Shown one piece after another: positions 7,253-17,284 of a stretch of DNA of 64,000 nt. Positions within the stretch are counted from its first letter, which is position 1; every line of letters begins with the position of its first letter. The DNA lies in NCBI RefSeq assembly GCF_000426065.1, contig NZ_AUEQ01000015.1, positions 1 through 64,000 of the forward strand. The letters run 5' to 3'. The notes under the pieces are model-generated. The model saw only the letters and a program-made list of their open reading frames with translations. It had not been told where the DNA came from and ran no database searches. This DNA is from Mycobacterium sp. URHD0025. Its GTDB lineage: Bacteria; Actinomycetota; Actinomycetes; Mycobacteriales; Mycobacteriaceae. The position numbers were made by a program, and so were the translations under genes.

Positions 7253-8983
7253 ATGTCAGCGTCGACGGGAGTGCGTGTGTCTTCAGGGACTGGTGCGGTT
7301 CGCATCGGCAACTGTTCGGGTTTTTACGGCGACCGGCTCTCAGCGATGCACGACATGCTCACCGGTGGCGAGCTGGACTATCTGACCGGCGATTATCTCG
7401 CCGAACTCACCATGCTGATCCTGGCCCGCGACCGGGCCAAGAACCCCGACCGCGGCTACGCCAAGACGTTCCTGATCCAGCTTGAGCAGTCACTCGGGCT
7501 GGCGCTGGACAAGGGCGTGAAGATCGTGGCCAACGCCGGCGGGCTGAACCCCGCGGGGCTGGCCGCCGCAGTTCGGGCACTGGCCGAACGCCTGGGCCTC
7601 GACGTCAACGTCGCCCATGTCGAGGGCGACGATCTGGTGGCCCGGGCTTCCGAGCTGGGCCTGGGCACACCCCTTGCCGCCAACGCCTACCTTGGCGCGT
7701 GGGGCATCGTCGACTGCCTGAATTCCGGTGCCGACGTCGTGGTGACGGGCCGGGTCACGGACGCTTCGGTGATCGTCGGGCCCGCGGCGGCGCACTTCGG
7801 CTGGAAGAGCACCGATTACGACGCGCTGGCCGGGGCGGTGGCCGCCGGTCACGTGATCGAGTGCGGCACTCAAGCCACCGGCGGCAATTACTCGTTCTTC
7901 GCAGAGATTCCGGATCTGTCCCGCCCGGGCTTTCCGATCGCAGAGATCTCCTCCGATGGCTCCTCGGTGATCACCAAACATGCGGGCACCGGCGGGCAGG
8001 TCAGCGTCGGCACGGTCACCGCGCAGCTGCTCTACGAGATCACGGGCGCGCGCTACGCCAATCCCGATGCGACGCTGCGCGTGGATTCTCTGCAGTTGAG
8101 CCAGGACGGCACCGACCGCGTGCGGATCTCCGGCGTGACGGGTGAGGCCCCGCCGCGGACGCTGAAGGTGTCGTGCAACAGCATCGGCGGTTTCCGCAAC
8201 GCCGCCACATTCGTGTTGACGGGCCTGGACATCGAGGCCAAGGCCGAGCTGGTGCGCAGCCAGTTGGAAGCTGGCCTGAAAGTCCGCCCGGCCGAACTGG
8301 ATTGGACGCTGGCCCGCACCGACCATCCCGATGCCGAAACCGAGGAGACCGCCAGTGCGCTGCTGCACTGTGTGGTACGCGATCCCGATCCCAACGTCGT
8401 CGGACGCCAATTCTCTTCGGCGGGAGTGGAACTCGCCCTGGCCAGCTATCCGGGCTTCACCACCACCGCACCGCCCGGGGACGGTCAGGTCTACGGCGTG
8501 TTCGTACCCGGCTACGTCGACGCGTCCGAGGTCCCGCACATCGCCGTACACGCCGATGGCACCCGTGTCGACATCTCTCCCGCGAGCGAGACCCTCGATC
8601 TGTCACCGGTTTCCGATCCGGACCTACCCGAGCCAGTTCCCGCGGGCCCCACTCGCCGAGCGGCGCTGGGCACCATCGCCGGCGCCCGCAGCGGTGACAA
8701 GGGCGGCTCGGCCAATGTCGGCGTATGGGTGCGCGGCGACGAGCAGTGGCGCTGGCTGGCCCACACACTGACCGTCGACAAGCTTCGTGAATTGTTGCCC
8801 GAGACAGCCGATCTGCCTGTCACCCGGCACCTGCTGCCGAACCTGCGGGCGGTGAACTTTGTGATCGAAGGCATTCTCGGCCAGGGCGTCGCGTATCAAG
8901 CCCGATTCGATCCGCAGGCCAAGGGGCTGGGCGAATGGTTGCGCAGCCGTCATCTCGACATCCCGGAGGAACTCATCAAATGA
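7253..8983 (+). CDS. AtuA-like (DUF1446) acyclic terpene utilisation protein
   Basis: AtuA-family protein, 576 aa from the ATG at 7253; biochemical role undefined, but AtuA genes accompany geranyl-CoA or branched acyl-CoA catabolism. The DUF1446 region (about 15-460) shows RIGNCSGFYGDR, IVANAGGLNPAGLA, VVVTGRVTDASVI and HVIECGTQATGGNYSFF; a C-terminal AtuA-like domain shows GARSGDKGGSANVGVW. It corresponds to Rv0976c. First gene of a six-gene unit; its stop overlaps the next start (ATGA). A TTG at 7244 and GTGs at 7271/7277 are alternative starts; the last has a GGGAG upstream. Confidence 0.88.
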   Translation: MSASTGVRVSSGTGAVRIGNCSGFYGDRLSAMHDMLTGGELDYLTGDYLAELTMLILARDRAKNPDRGYAKTFLIQLEQSLGLALDKGVKIVANAGGLNPAGLAAAVRALAERLGLDVNVAHVEGDDLVARASELGLGTPLAANAYLGAWGIVDCLNSGADVVVTGRVTDASVIVGPAAAHFGWKSTDYDALAGAVAAGHVIECGTQATGGNYSFFAEIPDLSRPGFPIAEISSDGSSVITKHAGTGGQVSVGTVTAQLLYEITGARYANPDATLRVDSLQLSQDGTDRVRISGVTGEAPPRTLKVSCNSIGGFRNAATFVLTGLDIEAKAELVRSQLEAGLKVRPAELDWTLARTDHPDAETEETASALLHCVVRDPDPNVVGRQFSSAGVELALASYPGFTTTAPPGDGQVYGVFVPGYVDASEVPHIAVHADGTRVDISPASETLDLSPVSDPDLPEPVPAGPTRRAALGTIAGARSGDKGGSANVGVWVRGDEQWRWLAHTLTVDKLRELLPETADLPVTRHLLPNLRAVNFVIEGILGQGVAYQARFDPQAKGLGEWLRSRHLDIPEELIK

Positions 8984-10124
8984 GCATCTGGACTTCACCC
9001 GAGCGTGAGGCGTTGCGCAAGACCGTGCGCAGTTTCGCCGAGCGTGAGGTGCTGCCGCACGCAGCCGAGTGGGAACGCACCGGTGAGCTGCCACGCGAGC
9101 TTCACCGCAAGGCCGGCGAGGCCGGCCTGCTCGGCGCCAATTTCCCCGAGTCGGCCGGCGGTGGCGGCGGTGACGGGGCCGACGCCGTGATCATCTGCGA
9201 GGAAATGCATTACGCGGGCTCGCCCGGTGGTGTGTTCGCGTCGCTGTTCACCTGCGGCATCGCCGTGCCGCACATGATCGCCTCCGGCGATGAACGCCTC
9301 ATCGAGACGTACGTGAAGCCCACGCTGCGCGGAGACCTCATCGGATCGCTGGCCATCACCGAACCCGGCGGCGGCTCCGACGTCGGGCACCTGACCACAA
9401 AAGCCACCCGCGACGGGGATGACTACATCCTCAACGGCGCCAAGACCTACATCACCTCGGGCGTGCGGGCGGATTACGTCGTCACCGCATCTCGCACCGG
9501 CGGTCCCGGTGCGGCGGGCGTCTCCCTGATCGTCGTGGACAAGGGCACGCCGGGATTCGAGGTCAGCCGCAAGCTCGACAAGATGGGTTGGCGCTCAAGC
9601 GATACCGCCGAGCTGTCCTACACCGACGCGCGGGTGCCGGTGGCCAACTTGATCGGCACGGAGAACTCCGGCTTCTTCCAGATCGCGGCCGCGTTCGTTT
9701 CCGAGCGGGTGGGCTTGGCCGTGCAGGCCTACGCCAGTGCGCAGCGCTGCCTGGACCTGACCGTCGAGTGGTGCCGCAACCGCGAAACCTTCGGAAAGCC
9801 GCTGATCGCCCGGCAATCGGTACAGAACACGCTCGCCGAGATGGCCCGCCGAATCGACGTGGCCCGGGTGTACACCCGCCATGTGGTGGAGCGGCAGCTC
9901 GCCGGAGAGACAAATCTGATCACCGAGGTGTGCTTCGCCAAGAACACCGCGGTGGAGACCGGCGAATGGGTCGCCAACCAGGCCGTGCAGTTGTTCGGCG
10001 GCATGGGCTACATGGCCGAGTCGGAGGTCGAGCGCCAGTACCGTGACATGCGCATCCTCGGGATCGGCGGCGGGACCACCGAGATCCTGACCTCCTTGGC
10101 CGCAAAGACGTTGGGATTCCAGTC

Positions 10125-10128
<4 letters not shown>
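8980..10128 (+). CDS. fadE13: Acyl-CoA dehydrogenase (FadE13-like)
   Basis: FAD-dependent alpha,beta-dehydrogenation of acyl-CoA, 382 aa. Family signatures: AITEPGGGSDV (FAD/substrate loop), GAKTYITSGVRADY, QLFGGMGYMAESEVERQYRDMRI. The C-terminal EGT motif that carries the base in short-chain enzymes is GIGGGTTEI here, whereas a Glu sits in FVSERVGLA, the place used by isovaleryl-CoA dehydrogenase. That suggests a branched-chain substrate. The ATG at 8980 overlaps the AtuA stop by 4 bases and its end overlaps accD2 in the same way. Position matches Rv0975c. Confidence 0.9.
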
Positions 10129-11720
<1,592 letters not shown>

Positions 11721-11728
11721 GCGCGACA

Positions 11729-13666
11729 ATGATTACGAGAGTTCTGGTTGCCAACCGCGGCGAGATCGCCAGGAGGGTCTTCGAGACCTGCCGCCGCCTG
11801 GGTATCGGCACCGTCGCGGTCTACACCGACCCTGACGCCGCGTCCCCGCACGTCGCCGAGGCTGACGCCCGCGTGCGGCTCGAGGGCAACAACGGCTACC
11901 TCGACTCGGCGCAGATCATCGCCGCCGCCAAGGCGTCCGGTGCCGACGCGATTCATCCCGGTTACGGATTCCTCTCGGAGAACGCCGATTTCGCCGCAGC
12001 GGTGATCGATGCCGGGCTGACCTGGATCGGTCCGCCGGTGAACGCCGTGCAGGCCATGGGCTCCAAGATCGAGGCCAAGAAGATGATGGCCGCGGCCGGC
12101 GTTCCGGTGCTGACCGAGCTCGACCCGTCGACCGTGACGGCCGATCAGCTACCGGTCCTGGTGAAGGCCTCGGCCGGTGGCGGTGGCCGCGGTATGCGGG
12201 TCGTGCGCGAATTGGCGGATCTACCAAGCGAAGTGGCCGCGGCCCAGCGCGAGGCGCAGTCGGCGTTCGGTGATCCGACCGTGTTCTGTGAGCGCTACCT
12301 GGCCGCAGGTCACCACGTCGAGGTGCAGGTCATGGCCGATCAGCACGGCACCGTGTGGGCGGTCGGCGAGCGCGAATGCTCGATTCAGCGTCGCCATCAG
12401 AAGGTCATCGAGGAGGCTCCGTCGCCTCTCGTGGAGCGCACCGCGGGCATGCGGGAGAAGTTGTTCGATGCGGCCCGGCTGGCCGCCGGGGCGATCGGCT
12501 ACGCCGGTGCGGGGACGGTCGAGTTCATGGCGGACGAGCGCGGTGACTTCTTCTTCCTTGAGATGAACACCCGTCTGCAGGTGGAGCATCCGGTCACCGA
12601 GGCCACCACCGGACTCGATCTGGTCGAGCTGCAGATCGAGGTTGCCGACGGCGGCCGGCTGGACACTGAGCCCCCGTCGGCAAAAGGCTCGGCCATCGAG
12701 GCCCGGCTCTACGCCGAGGATCCGGCCAAGGGCTGGCAGCCGCAGGCCGGCACGGTGCACCGGTTCGCCGTTCCAGGGCAGGTCCGCGTCGACACCGGCA
12801 TCGAGGACGGCTCGGTGGTGTCGATCTTCTACGATCCCATGCTCGCCAAGGTCATCTCCTATGCACCGACGCGCCGTCAGGCCGCGACCGTGCTCGCCGA
12901 CGCGTTGGCCCGCACCAGAATTCACGGCCTGCGCACCAACCGCGATCTGCTGGTGAACGTCCTGCGGCATCCGGCATTCATCGACGGCGCCACGGACACG
13001 GCGTTCTTCGATACGCACGGGCTCGACGCGTTGGCCGCACCGCTGGCCGATGCGGGCGCGGTGACGCTCTCGGCCATTGCCGCCGCATTGGCTGACGCCG
13101 CGCACAACCGCGCCAGCGCAAAGGTTTTCGCCGCCGCGCCCAGCGGTTGGCGCAACCTGGCCTCGGGCTACCAGTCCCGGACCTACCGCGATGCCGCGGG
13201 TGATGACGTCCCCGTGCGCTACCGGTTCACCCGCACCGGTGTCGAGCTACCCGACGATGACGGGGTTTCCCTGGTGTCGGCGACTCCGGATCGGGTGGTG
13301 CTCGCCGTCAACGGCGTGGACCGCTCGTTCGACGTGGCCTGGTACGGCGATCAGGTTTTCGTTGACTGCCCGCTCGGCCCCGTGCACCTCACCGCGCAGC
13401 CCCGCTTCCCCGATCCGGACGACGCGGTCGCACACGGATCACTGCTGGCACCGATGCCCGGTTCCGTGGTGCGGGTCGGTGCTGCCGTCGGCGACACCGT
13501 CACGGCCGGACAACCACTGATCTGGCTGGAAGCCATGAAGATGGAGCACACCATCGCCGCACCCGAAGACGGGGTGCTGGCCGAACTCAATGTCGCCGCG
13601 GGCCAACAGGTCGAAGTCGGTGCCGTACTTGCCCGAGTAGAGACAGCTGAAGGAGAACAATCATGA
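11729..13666 (+). CDS. accA2: Acyl-CoA carboxylase biotin carboxylase/BCCP (alpha) subunit
   Basis: ATP-dependent carboxylation of biotin, with its own biotin carrier domain; 645 aa. Biotin carboxylase core about 1-450: VLVANRGEIARRVF, ASAGGGGRGMRVV (ATP grasp), CSIQRRHQKVIEEAPS, FLEMNTRLQVEHPVTEA. The middle region (about 470-570) matches MCC/GCC alpha subunits. The C-terminal biotinyl domain has WLEAMKMEHTI with the biotinylated Lys. The open frame runs further upstream inside accD2, but the ATG at 11729 gives the family start MITRVLVANRGE. Corresponds to Rv0973c; partner of AccD2. Confidence 0.94.
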   Translation: MITRVLVANRGEIARRVFETCRRLGIGTVAVYTDPDAASPHVAEADARVRLEGNNGYLDSAQIIAAAKASGADAIHPGYGFLSENADFAAAVIDAGLTWIGPPVNAVQAMGSKIEAKKMMAAAGVPVLTELDPSTVTADQLPVLVKASAGGGGRGMRVVRELADLPSEVAAAQREAQSAFGDPTVFCERYLAAGHHVEVQVMADQHGTVWAVGERECSIQRRHQKVIEEAPSPLVERTAGMREKLFDAARLAAGAIGYAGAGTVEFMADERGDFFFLEMNTRLQVEHPVTEATTGLDLVELQIEVADGGRLDTEPPSAKGSAIEARLYAEDPAKGWQPQAGTVHRFAVPGQVRVDTGIEDGSVVSIFYDPMLAKVISYAPTRRQAATVLADALARTRIHGLRTNRDLLVNVLRHPAFIDGATDTAFFDTHGLDALAAPLADAGAVTLSAIAAALADAAHNRASAKVFAAAPSGWRNLASGYQSRTYRDAAGDDVPVRYRFTRTGVELPDDDGVSLVSATPDRVVLAVNGVDRSFDVAWYGDQVFVDCPLGPVHLTAQPRFPDPDDAVAHGSLLAPMPGSVVRVGAAVGDTVTAGQPLIWLEAMKMEHTIAAPEDGVLAELNVAAGQQVEVGAVLARVETAEGEQS

Positions 13667-14820
13667 GTTTCATCGAGACCGAGGAACAGAAGGCTCTGCG
13701 CCAGGCGGTGGCCGCGATGGCCGCCAACTACGGGCAGGACTACTACCTGGAGAAGGCTCGCTCCGGCCAGCACACCACCGAATTGTGGAACGAGGCAGGC
13801 AAACTCGGCTTCATCGGGGTGAACCTGCCCGAGGAGTACGGTGGTGGCGGCGCCGGCATGTACGAGCTGTCCATGGTGATGGAAGAGATGTCGGCGGCCG
13901 GGTCGGCGCTGCTGATGATGGTGGTCTCCCCCGCGATCAACGGCACGATCATCTCCAAGTTCGGCACCGAGGAACAAAAGAAGCGCTGGATTCCCGGTAT
14001 TGCCGACGGGTCGATCACCATGGCCTTCGCGATCACCGAGCCTGACGCGGGTTCCAACAGCCACCGCATCACCACGACGGCCCGCAAAGATGGCAGCGAC
14101 TGGATCATCAAGGGCCAGAAGACGTTCATCTCCGGTATCGATCAGGCACAGGCTGTGCTCGTCGTCGGCCGCACCGAGGACCACAAGACCGGAAATCTCA
14201 AGCCGGCACTGTTCGTCATCCCGACCGACACCCCGGGCTTGAGCTGGACCAAGATCGAGATGGAGATCATCAGCCCGGAGAGCCAGTTCCAGGTGTTCCT
14301 GGACGACGTCCGGCTGCCCGCCGATGCGCTGGTGGGTTCGGAAGATGCCGCGATCGCGCAGCTGTTCGCCGGGTTGAACCCCGAACGCATCATGGGTGCG
14401 GCCAGCGCGGTGGGCGTCGGTCGCTTCGCCATCGACAAGGCGGTCGACTATGTGAAGACGCGCCAGGTCTGGAAGGTGCCGATCGGCTCGCACCAAGGTA
14501 TCTCGCATCCGCTGGCGCAGAACCACATCGAGGTGGAACTGGCCAAGCTGATGATGCAGAAGGCTGCGACGCTGTATGACGCCGGCGACGACTTCGGCGC
14601 GGCCGAGGCAGCCAACATGGCCAAGTACGCCGCGGGTGAGGCATCGGTGCGGGCGGTCGATCAGGCCGTGCAGTCTCTCGGCGGCAACGGCCTGACCAAG
14701 GAGTACGGCATCGCCGCCGCGGTCACGGCATCCAAGCTGGCCCGCATCGCGCCTGTGAGCCGGGAGATGATCCTGAACTTCGTCGCGCAGACCTCCCTGG
14801 GCCTGCCCCGGTCTTACTGA
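13663..14820 (+). CDS. fadE12: Acyl-CoA dehydrogenase (FadE12-like)
   Basis: Second acyl-CoA dehydrogenase of the operon, 385 aa. FAD/substrate motifs: AFAITEPDAGSNSHRITTTA, KGQKTFISGIDQA, GNGLTKEYGIAAAVTASKL. The segment normally reading EGTNEI is APVSREMIL, so the common C-terminal catalytic Glu is absent; a Glu occurs in LNPERIMGA near the isovaleryl-type position. It presumably acts on a different intermediate from FadE13. The start overlaps the accA2 stop by 4 bases (ATGA) and the stop shares one base with the echA7 start. Corresponds to Rv0972c. Confidence 0.9.
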   Translation: MSFIETEEQKALRQAVAAMAANYGQDYYLEKARSGQHTTELWNEAGKLGFIGVNLPEEYGGGGAGMYELSMVMEEMSAAGSALLMMVVSPAINGTIISKFGTEEQKKRWIPGIADGSITMAFAITEPDAGSNSHRITTTARKDGSDWIIKGQKTFISGIDQAQAVLVVGRTEDHKTGNLKPALFVIPTDTPGLSWTKIEMEIISPESQFQVFLDDVRLPADALVGSEDAAIAQLFAGLNPERIMGAASAVGVGRFAIDKAVDYVKTRQVWKVPIGSHQGISHPLAQNHIEVELAKLMMQKAATLYDAGDDFGAAEAANMAKYAAGEASVRAVDQAVQSLGGNGLTKEYGIAAAVTASKLARIAPVSREMILNFVAQTSLGLPRSY

Positions 14821-15587
14821 TGACCACGCTCGTTCACTACACGGTCGACGGCAACGTCGCCCGGTTGACACTGGACTCCCCACACAACCGCAACGCGTTG
14901 TCCACGGTGCTGGTCGAGCAGTTGCTCCAGGGCTTCGCCGATGCCGCCGCCGAACCGGGAGTTCGCGTGGTGGTTCTGGGGCACACCGGTGGGACCTTCT
15001 GCGCAGGAGCTGATCTCAGCGAGGCCGCCGGTCAAGATCCCGGCGACATCGCCGTGGACCGCGCCCGCGAGATGACCAAGCTGCTGCGGGCCATCCTGGA
15101 GTTGCCGGTTCCGGTGATCGGCGCGATCGACGGGCATGTGCGGGCCGGCGGGATGGGACTCGTCGGCGCGTGCGATCTCGTCGTCGCAGGGCCGCAGAGT
15201 ACGTTCGCGCTCACCGAGGCACGCATCGGCGTTGCGCCGTCGATCATTTCGCTGACGCTGCTACCGAAGATGTCACCGCGGGCGGCGGGACGCTACTTCG
15301 TCACCGGGGAGAAATTCGGCGCCGCCGAGGCGGCCGAGATCGGGTTGATCACGGTGTCGGCCGACGATGTCGCCGATGCCGTCGCCGCGCTGGCGGCCGA
15401 GATCGCGAAAGGCTCGCCGCAGGGGCTGGCCAAGTCGAAGGCACTGACGACTGCCTCGATCCTGCGTGGGTTCGATGAGCTGGCCGAGGATTTGACCCAG
15501 CAGTCGGCGGAGTTGTTCGTGTCTGACGAGGCACGCGAAGGGATGATGGCGTTCCTGCAGAAGCGCCCCCCGAACTGGACCAGCTGA
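14820..15587 (+). CDS. echA7: Enoyl-CoA hydratase/isomerase family protein
   Basis: Crotonase-fold enzyme, 255 aa; likely hydrates the carboxylated 3-methylglutaconyl-type product of the AccA2D2 reaction. Oxyanion-hole motifs: TGGTFCAGADLSE and GAIDGHVRAGGMGLVGACDL; the downstream Glu in LTEARIGVAPS is in the catalytic position of hydratases. Start and stop codons interlock with fadE12 (TGATG). Last gene of the operon; the convergent membrane-protein gene follows after about 30 bases with no clear terminator. Corresponds to Rv0971c. Confidence 0.92.
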   Translation: MTTLVHYTVDGNVARLTLDSPHNRNALSTVLVEQLLQGFADAAAEPGVRVVVLGHTGGTFCAGADLSEAAGQDPGDIAVDRAREMTKLLRAILELPVPVIGAIDGHVRAGGMGLVGACDLVVAGPQSTFALTEARIGVAPSIISLTLLPKMSPRAAGRYFVTGEKFGAAEAAEIGLITVSADDVADAVAALAAEIAKGSPQGLAKSKALTTASILRGFDELAEDLTQQSAELFVSDEAREGMMAFLQKRPPNWTS

Positions 15588-15619
15588 GATTCCGCACGTC
15601 TCCGCCCAGGAGTAAGGCG

Positions 15620-16150
15620 CTACTGCACCGAGCCGGCGCGCTGTGGAACCCACGCGGTCGGGCGCGGAATCCACCGCGGGACATTGCCCCGGAATTCGTC
15701 GTATTGGGCGCCGAATCGCCGGCGCAGATGCGGTTCCTCGAAGACCGGGATCGCAATCACAACCAGCGTGCAGAACAGTGCGAACCAGCCGTACAACCAC
15801 GGCGAGGCCGTGGCGACCGCGGTACCGAGCTGGATGCAGAACACCGCCGTCATCATCGGGTTGCGGACGTGCCGGTAGGGCCCTTCCACCACCAGGTTGA
15901 CCGGTGACCCGATGGCCAGCGCTCCCTTGCCGATGCGGTCGAACAGGATCACGGTCCACACCAAGAACCACAGCCCGAACCCGATCAACGCCGCGCCGGC
16001 GATGGCGAGCAGCAGACCCGACGTCGTAGTCAGGTCGGGAGCTTCGACGCCGGTGAGCGCCATGATCACAGCCGGGATGAACACCGTCATTGTCGCCGGG
16101 GCGATCAGCACCGAGAGCGTGTGCCGCCACCAGAGTCGTCGTTGAGCCAT
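15620..16150 (-). CDS. Isoprenylcysteine carboxyl methyltransferase-family membrane protein
   Basis: Integral membrane protein, 176 aa, with about four hydrophobic segments. The C-terminal half carries the ICMT/PEMT-type signature: VVEGPYRHVRNPMM and FEEPHLRRRFGAQYDEF, which bind AdoMet and substrate in this family. The substrate is unknown; bacterial relatives methylate lipids or small molecules. The ATG at 16150 has an AAGGAGG ribosome site, so upstream in-frame codons are rejected. The promoter region contains two strong palindromes (16166-16228). Confidence 0.8.
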   Translation of the reverse strand: MAQRRLWWRHTLSVLIAPATMTVFIPAVIMALTGVEAPDLTTTSGLLLAIAGAALIGFGLWFLVWTVILFDRIGKGALAIGSPVNLVVEGPYRHVRNPMMTAVFCIQLGTAVATASPWLYGWFALFCTLVVIAIPVFEEPHLRRRFGAQYDEFRGNVPRWIPRPTAWVPQRAGSVQ

Positions 16151-16165
16151 CTCGAAACCTCCTTC

Positions 16166-16228
16166 TTCAACGGTTGTTGAACTTTGACGGTACGCCGAAT
16201 TCTGCCAATAGGTCAACGCTTGTTGAAC
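16166..16228 (-). promoter_or_regulatory. Promoter with paired palindromic operators
   Basis: TTCAACGGTTGTTGAA (16166-16181) and TCAACGCTTGTTGA within 16212-16228 share the dyad (T)TCAAC-N4-GTTGA(A); centres are 46 bases apart. For the minus-strand gene, TTGACC (16216-16211), 18 bases, then TACCGT (16192-16187) form a plausible promoter; one palindrome covers the -35 side and the other the start-point side. This looks like a two-operator repressor design (TetR or MarR type), but no regulator gene is adjacent. Confidence 0.6.
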
Positions 16229-16245
16229 TAAAGTTTCCGCATGCC

Positions 16246-16311
16246 ATGAGCACGTCGACGGAGCTGCCGGCATGCCGCATCACCTCACCGATCCGGCCCA
16301 CAGCACCCTGA
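16246..16311 (+). pseudogene. Possible remnant of a divergent regulator gene
   Basis: An ATG at 16246, placed where a divergent autoregulated gene would begin behind the paired operators, opens a frame starting MSTSTELPA that stops after 21 codons. The opening resembles TetR/MarR N-termini, and a second frame nearby ends in-frame soon after. A deletion that removed the regulator body would explain both the stub and the orphan operators. It could equally be chance. Confidence 0.22.
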
Positions 16312-16503
16312 GCGGCTAAGCCAAACTGATGTGCCTCGCGACATGACTGGCGGGAATCACACTGGTCAGCCACTACCCGTGCGAGCGGTGGTAATTGCCA
16401 GCGGCAGCAACCGCAACGGTATGCCTGTCGGATCTCCGACAGCGGCTCTACCGTTTCCTTGCGGACGTCCTCTGCCGTGCGGTTCCCTCGAAAGGCCTGA
16501 ATC

Positions 16504-16947
16504 ATGGCCGATGACAAGAACAAGGCGATTTCCCGACGCATATGGGAGGTATTTGCCTCCGGCGACTTGAGCGAGCTCGACGATCTCGTCGCTCCCGGTA
16601 CCGCCTTTCACGACACGCAGGATCCGTTCGGCGACCAGCGCGGCCCCGAACACATGAAAAGCCTCATGGGCATGTATCGGAAGTCGTTCTCCAACATGCG
16701 ATTCGACATCAAGATGCAGATCGCCGAAGGCGACTATGTGTGCACGATGATCGAAGCACAGGGAGACAACACGGGCGAGATCATGGGCCGGCCCGCCACC
16801 GGCAAGCACAGCCGGATCAACCTGACCGACATCGACCGGATCGAGGACGGCAAGATCGCCGAAAGCTGGGTCACCTGGGACACTTTGGGCATGCTGCAAC
16901 AGCTCGGCCTGATTCCCGCTGGGGCGCAGGAGGCTGCGCCCGCCTGA
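16504..16947 (+). CDS. SnoaL-like/NTF2-fold polyketide cyclase family protein
   Basis: Small enzyme-like protein, 147 aa, of the SnoaL/ester-cyclase group (NTF2 fold). Typical features: N-terminal helix KAISRRIWEVFASGDLSELDDLV, then FHDTQDPFGDQRGPEHMKSL, MIEAQGDNTGEIMG and the closing strand-rich TDIDRIEDGKIAESWVTWD. The family includes cyclases, isomerases and proteins of unknown function; the substrate cannot be inferred. The ATG at 16504 follows an AAAGG ribosome site. Single gene followed by a GC-rich hairpin. Confidence 0.8.
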   Translation: MADDKNKAISRRIWEVFASGDLSELDDLVAPGTAFHDTQDPFGDQRGPEHMKSLMGMYRKSFSNMRFDIKMQIAEGDYVCTMIEAQGDNTGEIMGRPATGKHSRINLTDIDRIEDGKIAESWVTWDTLGMLQQLGLIPAGAQEAAPA

Positions 16948-16961
16948 GGTACGTGTCCGAC

Positions 16962-16989
16962 GGTCCAGGGCCGGCCGCGGCCCTGGACC
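16962..16989 (+). terminator. GC-rich hairpin after the SnoaL-like gene
   Basis: Perfect 12-base arms GGTCCAGGGCCG / CGGCCCTGGACC with a 4-base loop, 15 bases past the stop codon. No T run follows, as is common for mycobacterial terminators. The remaining roughly 295 bases up to 17284 hold no recognisable gene, only the presumed promoter of the next gene. Confidence 0.6.
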
Positions 16990-17284
16990 CACACGTTCCG
17001 CGGGGGCGCCCGCGGCAACCAGAAGTTTCGGTCAACCCTCCGCAGACACCGCAACGGCAGCAGGCCGCAGTCCACGGATCGAGTTGCCGCGACTCCACGT
17101 TGAACCCCGGGCGAATCTCTCCGTCCAGCCCACGATGTCGATCTAGCGACGACGGATTCCGTAGCACGCGCTACCGATTTTTGCGCACAAGATCGCTATC
17201 TGGGCAAATTTGCCGCGCGCGAAAAAACAGTTGCTAAAGTATGCGAGCAATTGTCAGCCACATCACAATTCAAAGGCGGCGCGC

